This document shows, piece after piece, positions 1 to 8,297 of a stretch of DNA of 35,195 bases. Origin of the DNA: an uncultured Acidobacteriota bacterium. GTDB taxonomy: Bacteria; Acidobacteriota; UBA6911; CAINFC01. How positions within the stretch are numbered: position 1 is the stretch's first letter; each line of letters opens with the position of its first letter. Below the pieces are notes generated by a model. It had not been told where the DNA came from, did no database searches, and saw only the letters and a list, made by a program, of their open reading frames with translations. The position numbers and the translations under genes are program-made. Location of the stretch: positions 1 to 35,195 of the forward strand of contig CAINFC010000211.1 of the NCBI GenBank assembly GCA_903847975.1. The letters run 5' to 3'.

Positions 1-87
1 ACGAAATAGCGGAGACCGTACCGTTGTACTCCGGCCTTGCCTTGTCAGGCCCTGCATAATCCGGCACAGGACTGTGATTCCGAGGCA

Positions 88-272
88 TAGTCCCGTCAGG
101 GACGGCAAGATTTTAGCCCGGCAATTTTTTGCCGGGTTGGCTCCCGCACGGGGCAAGTCCCATCGGGACGGCAGAACCGGACGGAAAAACGATTTTTTAC
201 GAAGCCATCAGGGGTGATGAAGGTGCAAAAAGTGGTTGACGGGACCGGTTCCGCCATCCCTGCCGGGATTTT
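88..272. repeat. Cluster of short palindromes (REP-like hairpins)
   Basis: Four short inverted repeats lie close together. Positions 90-103 read GTCCCGTCAGGGAC. Positions 117-136 form a perfect 8-bp stem (CCCGGCAA/TTGCCGGG) with a TTTT loop. Positions 157-169 read GTCCCATCGGGAC, and positions 256-269 have an ATCCC/GGGAT stem. The first and third share the flanks AGTCCC and GGGACGGCA, so they look like two copies of one unit. This pattern resembles REP-like intergenic elements. It could also terminate the minus-strand operon that ends at 360. The rest of 1-359 holds no convincing gene: the overlapping reading frames there have no ribosome site and no recognisable protein. Confidence 0.5.
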
Positions 273-359
273 TGCCTCGGAATAACAGTCCGGTGCCGGT
301 TTGCGCGGAGTCTCGTAAAAAGAACTCAAAAGCATGCCGGACCGGGCCGGTATCGCGGA

Positions 360-785
360 TTATCCACGCTCCGGCAGCGCCGCGCGGACCTTTTCCAGCC
401 AGCTGGAGGCGATCCATTCCAGATCATGGAAAGGAAAGACCCGCAGCACCGTCCATCCTGCTCCCTCGAGGGCGAACTGCATCCCCTCGGCGGCCGGGGC
501 ATTGGACGAGTGCACAATAACCGGGCATTGCGGACGGAATGCCGTCAGCAGATCGGCAACCTGCCGCCCTGTGCCGGGATCCCAATCGCCGTCAGGACCC
601 GGCCGATCGGGGCCAAGATCGTGGTCCAGAGAGATCAGTGTCACGGAGGCCAGATTTTCCGGAAGCCAGGAAATCATTTCCGGCGCATTATCGAAGAAGG
701 CGGCCTGCAGGCCGGAAAACTCGATCCAGGCCCGCATGGTTTCCGTTCTTCGCGCGTCGTCTTCCAGAATTGCAATCAATGCCAT
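360..785 (-). CDS. Receiver-like cREC domain protein (141 aa)
   Basis: This small single-domain protein resembles the cyclic-phosphate-processing receiver (cREC) group, which is related to response-regulator receiver domains. Visible marks are the acidic start ILEDD (residues 6-10), the block SLDHDLGP with D54-H55-D56, a DPGTGR turn near 69-74, and VIVHSSN with H92 to N95. The DHD and HSSN blocks are not the phospho-Asp and Lys pattern of ordinary receivers, so a standard phosphorelay role is doubtful. The family assignment is from memory of the motif set, and its biochemical role is poorly known. No DNA-binding domain is attached. I chose ATG 785 because the domain begins there, although its ribosome site is weak. 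GTG 860, four bases after the kelch stop, is an alternative start coupled to the upstream gene. Confidence 0.72.
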   Translation of the reverse strand: MALIAILEDDARRTETMRAWIEFSGLQAAFFDNAPEMISWLPENLASVTLISLDHDLGPDRPGPDGDWDPGTGRQVADLLTAFRPQCPVIVHSSNAPAAEGMQFALEGAGWTVLRVFPFHDLEWIASSWLEKVRAALPERG

Positions 786-863
786 ACGATGAAGGTCAGG
801 CTGCCTGCCGGGTTCCTCGATATCACTCCATCCGTTCCCGATCCGGCGGTCGTCCGGCACGAT

Positions 864-1826
864 TCACCGGATCGGGTACTCCATAATCTGCCGTGCCCCG
901 ATGTCCCCGGGCCAGGCGACCGCCTTGATCGCCCGGGCTAAGGTCAGGCCGCCGCACACATAGGCTTTATCTTTGTAAATTCCGACGTCCATGCAGCCCA
1001 ACCGGTAAGGCAGCGGCTCCTTTTCGGTCCAGGAATTGGTGTCGGGAGAATACTCCTCCACCGTTTGCAGGAATTCAATCTCCTGGGAGTTTTTCTGCCC
1101 GCCGAACGCCAGTAGCGTATTTTCCGCGACAGCGGCGCCGAAGAAGGTTCGGGTATGGCGCATGGGGGCTCTTACCTGCCAGCGGTCCGCCGAAGGGTCG
1201 TATTCTTCCACGGCGGCCGATCCGCCTTTTTCATCGGATCCTCCTATGGCATATATCTTTCCTTGAAGAACCACCAGGCCCAAACCGCCCCGGGGGGTTG
1301 GCATTGCCGCGCACCGCTTCCATGTTTCGGTCTCCGGGTCATATTCTTCCAGCATGCCGGTGGCCTTTCCGTTGAGGAAGCCGCCCGCTACGTAGATCCT
1401 GCCGTTCAACCCTGCGGCGGCGACATCATTTCTCCATACCGCGGAGGGCTTCCTTGAAACGGTAACATCCCGATCCGGGTCATACTCCTCCACGGAGCCT
1501 TTCTGATCGGACCCGATCAGGTATACTTTGCCGCGGGCCGCCGCTACGGCGAAACAGTGCTGCATCGTTTTCATCACCGCCTTCCGGAGAGTCAGCCTCC
1601 CTGTGGAGAAATCGTATTCTTCGATCTGCTCCGCTTTGTTCCGGACATTGCGGAGGCCGCCGAAAATCAGCAGTTTCCCGCCGATCACCGCCACCTTGTT
1701 GTTATATCGGGACAACGCCATGAAGGCCACCGCACCCTGCCTTTCCGTCCGGCTGTTTATCAGAAACAAAAGGCCCAGGACAGCGCAAACCAGAGCCGTG
1801 GTGAAGAGAAGGATCTTGATTTTCAT
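864..1826 (-). CDS. Membrane-anchored or secreted kelch-repeat propeller protein (320 aa)
   Basis: An N-terminal hydrophobic segment (about residues 4-24) is followed by six kelch-type blades. Recognisable strands are GGKLLIFGG, RGKVYLIGS, NGRIYVAGG, QGKIYAIGG, ENTLLAFGG and KDKAYVCGG, with the usual EEYDP and W motifs between them. Kelch propellers mostly bind partners or carbohydrates, and no catalytic residues are evident, so the function is unknown. ATG 1826 is preceded by GAGGG with four bases between. GTG one codon earlier is possible. The gene lies 81 bases after the large SGNH protein gene and just before the cREC gene on the same strand, suggesting one operon of surface and signalling proteins. 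The hydrophobic N-terminus has no lipobox Cys, so it is either a signal anchor or a cleaved signal peptide. Confidence 0.8.
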   Translation of the reverse strand: MKIKILLFTTALVCAVLGLLFLINSRTERQGAVAFMALSRYNNKVAVIGGKLLIFGGLRNVRNKAEQIEEYDFSTGRLTLRKAVMKTMQHCFAVAAARGKVYLIGSDQKGSVEEYDPDRDVTVSRKPSAVWRNDVAAAGLNGRIYVAGGFLNGKATGMLEEYDPETETWKRCAAMPTPRGGLGLVVLQGKIYAIGGSDEKGGSAAVEEYDPSADRWQVRAPMRHTRTFFGAAVAENTLLAFGGQKNSQEIEFLQTVEEYSPDTNSWTEKEPLPYRLGCMDVGIYKDKAYVCGGLTLARAIKAVAWPGDIGARQIMEYPIR

Positions 1827-1907
1827 CACACCCTCACGAATTCGGAAGATTCTCCGGTTGGCCTCCGCCGGAATGGCGGCAGGAGTTCCATTGTCGAATC
1901 ACAGTTC

Positions 1908-4900
1908 TCACGGAATCGCCGTCCTGCTGCGCCAGTCCGCGGGCATCAGCAGCTGCATCAGGAACACCTGCTCCTTCCCCGCCTGCTGTCCCCAGTTGTC
2001 CGCCCAGACCACCATGCTTCCGTCATTGGTAATGCTGCCGTGGGTCTCCTCAAAATAAGCGCCGCAGGTATTGTAAACCTTGGCCAGGTAAAAGGCCCGC
2101 GGTCGGGCCGGGTCAAGGCGCAGCAGCAGGTGCGACCGATCCAGCCAGTTCTGTTCCGGGAAAGGCGCTTCCAGGCTGGTGGAGACCAGGCAGTATCCCG
2201 GCGTGTTGCAGGAAATATGAACTCCGGCGTGAAGTCCGGAAGAGGACTCCGAGGCATAGAACAGCCTCAGGAGCGGCGTGCGCTGGGTTCCGCCATAGCT
2301 GCTGTCGCTCTGGAGAATGGGCTGTGTCTTCCAGTCGATGGGGATAAGGTCGATGTAGTCGTTGATCACGTTCTGCATGACGATGATTTCGCGGCCCGCG
2401 ATGTCCAGTCCCACGTCGGAGTGGGCCGTTGTGGCATCGAGGCGGTGGAACCGGGTGAATCCTTTGTCCGCCATGGTCAACCCCTGCAGGTTCCCGCGGT
2501 TGGACTCCGAGCCGCCGATCAGAACGTATTCTCCCAAGGGCGACATGCCGATCCAGTCCAGGTCCCTCTCACCAGCCGGGATTTCATAGAGCCCCAGGAC
2601 TTTGTCCTGCTGCCGGTCCCAGGTGAACATGTGGGTGGCGGCATAGTCTTTTTTCTCGTCCCCCTGCAGGAACAGAGCCCAGTATCGCCCGTCCAGCGAG
2701 GCCTCCCCCTCCTCCAGGGTGGTGACCCGGTAGGTCCCGCCCCTGGCAATGACCGGCCCCAGCACCGGATCTTTGCTGAAATCCTTGACGGTGGTCAGGG
2801 ACAAGGTGGCCGCATGGAACTTGCGGATCCGGAAATCCTCGAGCCCCCAGAGCACGGAGGGATCGGTGCGGTCCCAGCGGGGTTCCAGCAGGGGTACGGC
2901 CGAGACCCAGTTGGCCGGCTGGTTGAACGGCAAGGCGGCCGTCCGGTAAACATGAAAGGGATCCCCCAGGAGAAGGATCAGGGTCTGGTCCCGGTTGAAG
3001 GGATCGAACCGGGAGTACTCATGCCGGCCGGTGGCTCCGTCGATCCGGGTGGCCCGGCGAAGCGTGGTTTGAAAGCGGCTGTCCTTGAAGCAGGCGCCGA
3101 TTTCGGGGACCGGCGCGGGCAGAGCGGAATAGACCGGATTGCTTTCCGCGACCGGGTTGGGAACCTCGACAAAAGAAAAATTAGACGGGTAGTGGCATTC
3201 CGGCGTGAGGCCGGCGGCGGCCTGGGAGGGAACGGCAGCCAGGACGCTTCCGCTGCGCGTGCCGAAAAGGGCGAAGGCCGCCAGCGGCCGGGGCGCGCGA
3301 AGCTCAAAATAGCCGCCGGTCATGGGCGGCAGCGAGGGGATCAGCTCGGAAAGAAGGCGCGAGAAGCGGCCTCCGGCGGGCAGGGTGTAGGAAGCCGTGC
3401 CCAGCTGCCTGGCCTTCGCGTCGTAAACCGCCAGGGAAGCGCTCACCGGCTGATCGTTCAGGTTGATCGCCGCCAGGCCGGTATAGTAGAGGGCATCCTG
3501 GGCCACGTGATGAAAAAGAGACCGGGTGGCGCCACCGGAAAGCAGGGGTAGGGCGCTGCCGAACTGAGCGCCGGCCGCATCGGAGAACCGCACGGCGCCT
3601 GTAAACCGTCCCCCTTCGCTGCGGATATGGACATAGCCCTGGGTCAGCCCGGTTCCGGACAAACCGAAAAAGGAAGCGCTGTCCACCCTGGCGGATCCCC
3701 GGCCGGCAAGATTCAGAACGCCGGGCGAGCCCAGCCGGCGGCCGTCATCCCCCATGAGCTGCAGGGTAAGGCGGTTTCCGTGGTCCTCGAGGTTGACCAG
3801 GTAAACCGCCGTAGACCAGTCGCCCCCCATGGCGCACTGGGCGGCATAGAGGCTCAAGGGGGCATCCGTGCCGACCGGATTCGAGGGCAAAGCCGGAAGA
3901 ACCGCTTTCCAGGCGGAGGGGCCGAAATACTCGACCACGCTTAATCCGCCATCCGCCTCTCCGGCCAGGTACCCGCTGCCGGTTCCCGCCGGCACGATGG
4001 CTCCGGACAGGAGCGTAGTCCTCCCCTGGGGCGGGATCGTTCCCTGGGACGTACTGCCGGGTACTCCATCCGGGGCGACATAAAACAGGCTGTAGCTCAC
4101 GGCCTTTTCCGATGGGTTCACCAGGCTGATCTCCGCGTTATCGACGACCGGCAGGACGAAATACTGCAAAGCCTGGGTCGCGGCCCGGGTTCCGTCCATC
4201 AGGGTCAGGGTGTCATTGTATAGCAGGAAAAATCCGTCGGCTTCCGGGAGGCTGCTTTCCATGCTGAGCCACCCCTCGATGCGGGCCAGGCCCGGGAACA
4301 TCTGGAAAAGGAGTTCCGTCAGCTGATTTCCCGCGGGCACCTTCCTCCTTGCCGAGCCCATGCCGGCCCCCGAGCTTCCCCACAAACGAAACAGGACTTC
4401 CGCCTCCTTTTCCCCGGCATTTACCACCGCCAGTCCGGTGGTCATGGCCGGGTCCTGAACCGCCTTCGGGAAGAAGCGCCAGGAAACGCCCGGCAGCGTG
4501 GTGGTCGAGGTGGTTGGAATGCTGGTGCTGGTGGAAACCGTTACGGTGGTGCTGCTGCCGGTCACGGTGGTCGTGGTCGACGGGCGCAGCGAGCTGCTGG
4601 TAGAAGAGGTGGTGCTGGAGGGCCGCAGCGAGCTGCTGCTGGTTGAAGAGGTCGTCGTCGGAACGACCGTGCTGGTCGTGGTCGTCGGCCGCAGGGACGT
4701 GCTGCTGCTGGTGGTGCTGGTGGAGGTAGTCGGCCGGATGGAGCTGGTGGTGCTGCTGCTGGTGGGAACAGGACCCAGGGTTGTCGTGGGGGACTGGCCG
4801 GCTGCCCAGCGGTTGTAAAAAATGTTCAGCAGAGGGATGAACTCCGCGGTGGCCTTGAGGTTGCCGGCCTGGCTGGGATGATCGTCTCCCGAAGGGTACT

Positions 4901-5756
4901 CCAGTATGTTGGGATTGGAATCGTTGTCTCCGTCGGTCTTGTGCTGAACGGCGCTCTGCCAGTAGCGGTGGTGGTTCCCGCCGGAGCTGTTCAGGTCGTT
5001 GATGTTGGGATTGCCGCCGTTGGTGGTCAGCACATTGTAGAAATCGAAAACCGCCACATTGTTCAGCGGATATCCGCTGAGCCACTCCTGGACCAGCCAG
5101 TTGTTCAGCGCCCGGGCATGGGCGCTGTAGGTCGCATCGCTGAGGGGCGGGGCGGCGATCAGAAGGAAGAGCTTGTCCGGGCGGCTTTGAAAATAGTTGC
5201 GTAAATCCAGGTATATGCCTTTGGCGTTGGCCAGAGTATGATAATCGGAGCCGGCATCCTCCCCGCGCAGGGGATTGCTGCCGATGGCCGGCACGGGATC
5301 GCTGAGGCTGCCCCGCAGCGCGGAGTTCGGGAAGCAGGATTTGAACAGGATCACCTGGTTCTGCCCGCCGGGATTGACCGCGCGCCGCGAGTAACTGCAG
5401 TGCGGCTCGCTCTCCGCGTAGAGGGCGGACAGGATGGAACCGCTCTGCGGTCCGCGGAACCAGTTCCAGAAGTGGCCGATGTCGGTGGTGTCGCCGATCC
5501 CTTCGGGACCCCAGCCGTAATTCGTGTCGCTGACATAATAGTTGTTATCCCGCAAGGCAATTCCCAGTCCGCCGTTGTCATCCGAAAGCCAGTTTTCACC
5601 GGTGGAATGGTGGATAAAAATCAACCGGACGGTCTGTGACGGGGGATTGGGGTTGTCCGCCAGGTACGTGTTCCGCGAAGCGGCGGGGAGCGTACCAACC
5701 AGAAACGGGAAAACAATCCATGCGCCAAGGGCCGGCAAGGCAAATCTGATCTTCAT
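1908..5756 (-). CDS. Large secreted SGNH-like hydrolase with Ser/Thr linker, Ig-like repeats and C-terminal propeller-like region (1282 aa)
   Basis: A signal peptide (about residues 1-26) leads into an SGNH/GDSL-like domain (about 40-315). Its first block is LIFIHHSTGENWL (45-57) and its last block is DDHPSQAGN (291-299), which resembles SGNH block V. Residues 322-421 are a Ser/Thr-rich linker. Residues 426-845 appear to be four related beta-sandwich repeats of about 105 residues. Each has a TGLAVVN- or TAVYLVN-like strand, a turn with DG or DA, and an LPAGG-like strand. Residues 860-1282 are beta-rich, with strands such as GEYVLIGGSE and SMVVWADN that suggest a propeller, but I cannot name the family. 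ATG 5756 has GGAGG upstream. Substrate is unknown; a cell-surface esterase or carbohydrate-binding role is inference. It heads the operon with the kelch and cREC genes. Confidence 0.72.
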   Translation of the reverse strand: MKIRFALPALGAWIVFPFLVGTLPAASRNTYLADNPNPPSQTVRLIFIHHSTGENWLSDDNGGLGIALRDNNYYVSDTNYGWGPEGIGDTTDIGHFWNWFRGPQSGSILSALYAESEPHCSYSRRAVNPGGQNQVILFKSCFPNSALRGSLSDPVPAIGSNPLRGEDAGSDYHTLANAKGIYLDLRNYFQSRPDKLFLLIAAPPLSDATYSAHARALNNWLVQEWLSGYPLNNVAVFDFYNVLTTNGGNPNINDLNSSGGNHHRYWQSAVQHKTDGDNDSNPNILEYPSGDDHPSQAGNLKATAEFIPLLNIFYNRWAAGQSPTTTLGPVPTSSSTTSSIRPTTSTSTTSSSTSLRPTTTTSTVVPTTTSSTSSSSLRPSSTTSSTSSSLRPSTTTTVTGSSTTVTVSTSTSIPTTSTTTLPGVSWRFFPKAVQDPAMTTGLAVVNAGEKEAEVLFRLWGSSGAGMGSARRKVPAGNQLTELLFQMFPGLARIEGWLSMESSLPEADGFFLLYNDTLTLMDGTRAATQALQYFVLPVVDNAEISLVNPSEKAVSYSLFYVAPDGVPGSTSQGTIPPQGRTTLLSGAIVPAGTGSGYLAGEADGGLSVVEYFGPSAWKAVLPALPSNPVGTDAPLSLYAAQCAMGGDWSTAVYLVNLEDHGNRLTLQLMGDDGRRLGSPGVLNLAGRGSARVDSASFFGLSGTGLTQGYVHIRSEGGRFTGAVRFSDAAGAQFGSALPLLSGGATRSLFHHVAQDALYYTGLAAINLNDQPVSASLAVYDAKARQLGTASYTLPAGGRFSRLLSELIPSLPPMTGGYFELRAPRPLAAFALFGTRSGSVLAAVPSQAAAGLTPECHYPSNFSFVEVPNPVAESNPVYSALPAPVPEIGACFKDSRFQTTLRRATRIDGATGRHEYSRFDPFNRDQTLILLLGDPFHVYRTAALPFNQPANWVSAVPLLEPRWDRTDPSVLWGLEDFRIRKFHAATLSLTTVKDFSKDPVLGPVIARGGTYRVTTLEEGEASLDGRYWALFLQGDEKKDYAATHMFTWDRQQDKVLGLYEIPAGERDLDWIGMSPLGEYVLIGGSESNRGNLQGLTMADKGFTRFHRLDATTAHSDVGLDIAGREIIVMQNVINDYIDLIPIDWKTQPILQSDSSYGGTQRTPLLRLFYASESSSGLHAGVHISCNTPGYCLVSTSLEAPFPEQNWLDRSHLLLRLDPARPRAFYLAKVYNTCGAYFEETHGSITNDGSMVVWADNWGQQAGKEQVFLMQLLMPADWRSRTAIP
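4494..4793 (-). repeat. Ser/Thr-rich linker with recurring RPTT/RPST units
   Basis: This part of the SGNH protein gene encodes residues 322-421, almost all Ser and Thr. The motif (I/L)RP(T/S) recurs at about residues 341, 356, 378 and 391. The DNA is an imperfect tandem repeat of GTGGTG, GCTGCT and CGGCCGCAG-like units. Such linkers keep secreted domains apart and are often glycosylated; that is family knowledge, not shown here. Length variation between strains would be expected. Confidence 0.8.
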
Positions 5757-5785
5757 GGGAACCTCCTGTCGGGCTGATACCTGTC

Positions 5786-5816
5786 ATTATACCGCTTCCG
5801 CTTCCGTCCGGTGCAA
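5786..5816 (-). promoter_or_regulatory. Possible promoter of the SGNH-kelch-cREC operon
   Basis: On the minus strand a perfect TATAAT (5791-5786) lies 30 bases upstream of ATG 5756. TTGCAC (5816-5811) precedes it by 19 bases, which is longer than the ideal 17. The -10 box is convincing; the -35 is not. Confidence 0.35.
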
Positions 5817-5856
5817 AAGGCCGGGCTTTTTCCCGATCCTGGGGAATCGCTTGCTT

Positions 5857-5885
5857 TTGAGGTACATTATCCGCAGAGATAAATA
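5857..5885 (+). promoter_or_regulatory. Possible promoter of the M28 peptidase gene
   Basis: TTGAGG (5857-5862) and TAAATA (5880-5885) are spaced by 17 bases, 24 bases before ATG 5909. Both boxes match the sigma-70 consensus only in part. The position suits transcription divergent from the SGNH operon. Confidence 0.28.
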
Positions 5886-5908
5886 ACGGAAATCGATAGG
5901 AAAAAAGT

Positions 5909-6952
5909 ATGAATCAAGCAGGCATTCGGGCAGGGCTGACGGTTTGGGCCGGACTTGGTTTTTTTCTTTGCATGGCTGCCAACAGCAGCGGCCAGGAGGG
6001 AAGCCGGCTGAAGGACAAAAAATACGAAACCGCTTTTGAAACTCTTCGCACCCGGGTCAGCGTCGACCGGATCAGGAAAACGGTCGATCACCTTTCCCGG
6101 GACCCTCTGCCCAGGCGGGTTCTGAACTTTTCCCTCCCCGGGCATGCCGCTTCCACCCTGGAGGAGGCGGATGAGTGGATCCTCGGAGAGCTGAAAAGCG
6201 CCGGATATGCACCGCGTACCGACGAAACGAAGGTAAGAGCATTCGGCCGGGACTTTTCCAGGCCGTTGGCCCGCCAGTACGCCAAGCCGCCGCAGGACGC
6301 TGCCTGGTTTTCCGCACGCAATATCATCGCCGAAATCAAAGGATCCGAACATCCCGGCGAGCTCCTGGTCCTGATCGCCCACAAGGATTCCCAGAGCTGG
6401 ATCGCATCTCCCGGGGCCAACGACAATGCCGTGGGGACCGCCGGCGTGCTGGAACTGGCGCGGGTTCTGAGCGGCCATCCGCCGCTGCATACCATTCGCT
6501 TCCTTTTCTGCAATGAGGAGCACACGCCTTGGACCAGCGTTACCGCGGCCGAAGAGATCAAAGCCGGGGGGCTGGAGGTGCTGGCGCTGATCAATCTGGA
6601 CGGCATCGGGGCCAAGGCTCCCTCGCAGCAGGGCCTGCTGACGAACGTCACCCGCAACACCTCGGCGGAAGGGGAAAGGCTGGCCGATCTGATGGCCGCG
6701 CTGAATGCGCGCCACTCCCTTGGCTTGCTGCAATCGAAATACCGCAGCGACTCGCCCAACGACGACGACGGTTCCTTTATCAAGGCGGGATTCCCGTGGT
6801 CCGTTCTGAATATCGGGTCCATGCCCTACGCGGATCCCAATTACCACCAGGAAGGGGACACGGCCGACAAGGTGGATTATGAAAATGCCCGGGCGACCGT
6901 TCAGCTCACCCTGGCCGCCATTCTGCACCTGGATCTCTTCGGAAGACCCTGA
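5909..6952 (+). CDS. Secreted M28-family zinc peptidase (347 aa)
   Basis: A signal peptide (about residues 1-29) precedes an M28 aminopeptidase-like domain. The expected metal ligands and catalytic residues are present in order: H158 and D160 in AHKDS, D172 in GANDNAVG, E203-E204 in NEEH, D231 in NLDGIG and H313 in YHQEGDT. The usual AHYDS motif carries Lys instead of Tyr, a small deviation that leaves the ligands intact. It likely trims peptides or amino acids from exported substrates; specificity cannot be read from the sequence. ATG 5909 has AGGA eight bases or so upstream. The gene is divergent from the SGNH operon and convergent with the radical SAM cassette; the 134-base gap at its 3' end has only a weak hairpin. 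Confidence 0.85.
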   Translation: MNQAGIRAGLTVWAGLGFFLCMAANSSGQEGSRLKDKKYETAFETLRTRVSVDRIRKTVDHLSRDPLPRRVLNFSLPGHAASTLEEADEWILGELKSAGYAPRTDETKVRAFGRDFSRPLARQYAKPPQDAAWFSARNIIAEIKGSEHPGELLVLIAHKDSQSWIASPGANDNAVGTAGVLELARVLSGHPPLHTIRFLFCNEEHTPWTSVTAAEEIKAGGLEVLALINLDGIGAKAPSQQGLLTNVTRNTSAEGERLADLMAALNARHSLGLLQSKYRSDSPNDDDGSFIKAGFPWSVLNIGSMPYADPNYHQEGDTADKVDYENARATVQLTLAAILHLDLFGRP

Positions 6953-7086
6953 AATGGTTGCCTTAGTACCCGGTATTGCTGAGGAAAATACCAGCCGTTT
7001 TCGCTTGGGAGACGGTAGCGGCTCGTATCCGGATTTTTTGCGGGCCATCCGGCTCTCAAGAGAAGGCGGGATGGCGGTGGAAGAGA

Positions 7087-8226
7087 TCAGGGGAGCGAGG
7101 GGCTGCCGGGGCGGAGTCGGGTGGTCGGAAAAACGCCCGCCTGGAACGCTTCCTCGCAATACCAGAACGGGGCCAGCAGGTCGCGGTGCCGGTAATAGTT
7201 GTTGGCTACGCAGCTGGCCAGGCAAAAGGTCCGGTTGAGGCAGTCGGCACAGATCCCCTTCAGCTCCGCAGGCAGACCGCGGCGCAGCTCCTGGAGGATC
7301 GGGTTGCGGTTCCAGACGTCGGCCAGGCGGTCCGCGCGGGCATCGCCGAAGACCAGCTCCGGCACGGTGGTGCCGATGCCGCACAGGGCGTATTTGCCGT
7401 TGCCCAGCACCCCGAGGATACCGAAGATGCCGCAGCGGCTGCGCTCCGCGCCGAGCAGGCGGTGCAGCGGCTGAAAGGCCGCGGGGTGCGAGTAGACCAC
7501 CCGGATTTTCGAGCCGGGCACCAGTTCGCGCTCCACCCACTCCCCGAAGCGCACCAGCTCCCCGATCGACAGGGTGTGGCCGGTTTCCGCCAGCCGCTCG
7601 CCGCGGGCCACCGGGGTGACCAGGTTGAACTTCACCGATGCGCACCCCTCCCGTTCGGCCAGCCGGACCACGGCCTCCATCTGTCCGGCGTTGTGCTTCA
7701 TGACCGACATGATCAGCTGCGGACGATAGCCGGTACGGACCAGCAGACGCACCCCTTCGAGGGCCTGCTCGAAGCTGCCCTCCACGCCGCGCACCCAGTC
7801 GTGGGTTGCCGGATCCACTCCGTCGATGCTCACCGAAATAAAGCGCCGCGGATTGGCCAGGATCTTATCCACCAGCGGCGGAGTCAGCTTGACTCCGTTG
7901 GTTTCCAGGGTCAAACCGAGCTTCTCTCCCTGGATAAAGTCGAGGATGGCTTCGATTTCCGGGTGGATCAGCGGCTCCCCGCCGGTCAGCTTGATCGAGT
8001 TCATTCCGAGCGGTCGAGCCTGGCGGACAATGTCCTTAAACAGGTCCAGCGGCAGGCAGGGAGCTTTCATTTCCGCACCCCCTTCGTAGGGAGGGTTGAT
8101 CCAGCAGTGGCGGCAGCGCAGATTGCACCCTTCGGTCAGGTAGAAATAGATGGTGTTGAGGTAATAGCCGCACTCCGGTGCGGGAGGCGCGGCGCTTTTT
8201 TCAGAGGGCACTTTCGTTTCGCTCAT
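7087..8226 (-). CDS. scmF: Radical SAM/SPASM enzyme, ScmF-like (379 aa)
   Basis: The radical SAM motif CNLRCRHC supplies C34, C38 and C41 for the SAM-binding 4Fe-4S cluster, and TGGEP (81-85) follows. The C-terminus has a complete SPASM pattern: C265, G277-x4-C282, C326-x2-C329-x5-C335-x3-C339 and C357, enough for two auxiliary clusters. The opening YFYLTEGCNLRCRHCW and the ending CEEAFQAGVFP match my memory of ScmF of the SynChlorMet cassette. SPASM enzymes of this type modify ribosomal peptides, so peptide modification is the likely role, with substrate unknown. ATG 8226 has AAAGAGAAA just upstream. It lies 71 bases after the ScmE-like gene, third in the minus-strand cassette. A generic SPASM maturase is the alternative reading. 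Confidence 0.78.
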   Translation of the reverse strand: MSETKVPSEKSAAPPAPECGYYLNTIYFYLTEGCNLRCRHCWINPPYEGGAEMKAPCLPLDLFKDIVRQARPLGMNSIKLTGGEPLIHPEIEAILDFIQGEKLGLTLETNGVKLTPPLVDKILANPRRFISVSIDGVDPATHDWVRGVEGSFEQALEGVRLLVRTGYRPQLIMSVMKHNAGQMEAVVRLAEREGCASVKFNLVTPVARGERLAETGHTLSIGELVRFGEWVERELVPGSKIRVVYSHPAAFQPLHRLLGAERSRCGIFGILGVLGNGKYALCGIGTTVPELVFGDARADRLADVWNRNPILQELRRGLPAELKGICADCLNRTFCLASCVANNYYRHRDLLAPFWYCEEAFQAGVFPTTRLRPGSPSLP

Positions 8227-8297
8227 TTTCTCTTTCAGACGGTTGCTTGTCGGTCGGTTCAGGAAAAGTTGAAGAAGGGGAAGTGCCCGTCGCCCCC

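Noticed and set aside
1-359. Short frames of 60-94 codons on both strands
   Set aside because: They overlap hairpin repeats, lack ribosome sites and show no conserved motif.
1557-3551. Plus-strand open frame of 664 codons opposite the SGNH and kelch genes
   Set aside because: It spans two real minus-strand genes and their gap; no conserved motif is visible.
4494-4793. Repetitive DNA considered as a CRISPR-like or satellite array
   Set aside because: The repetition follows codons for Ser, Thr and RPT units in a continuous reading frame, with no constant repeat and spacer lengths.
6950-7048. Small minus-strand frame starting MARKKSGYEPLP as a possible precursor for the Scm-like cassette
   Set aside because: The frame has no nearby stop and runs on antisense through the M28 gene. 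It has no good ribosome site and no leader/core pattern that I recognise.
5867-7645. Long minus-strand open frame of 592 codons
   Set aside because: It runs antisense to the M28 peptidase and through the radical SAM gene in another frame. Its translation is rich in Arg, Pro and Gly with no domain, and the opposing genes have clear motifs. It is a shadow of high GC content.
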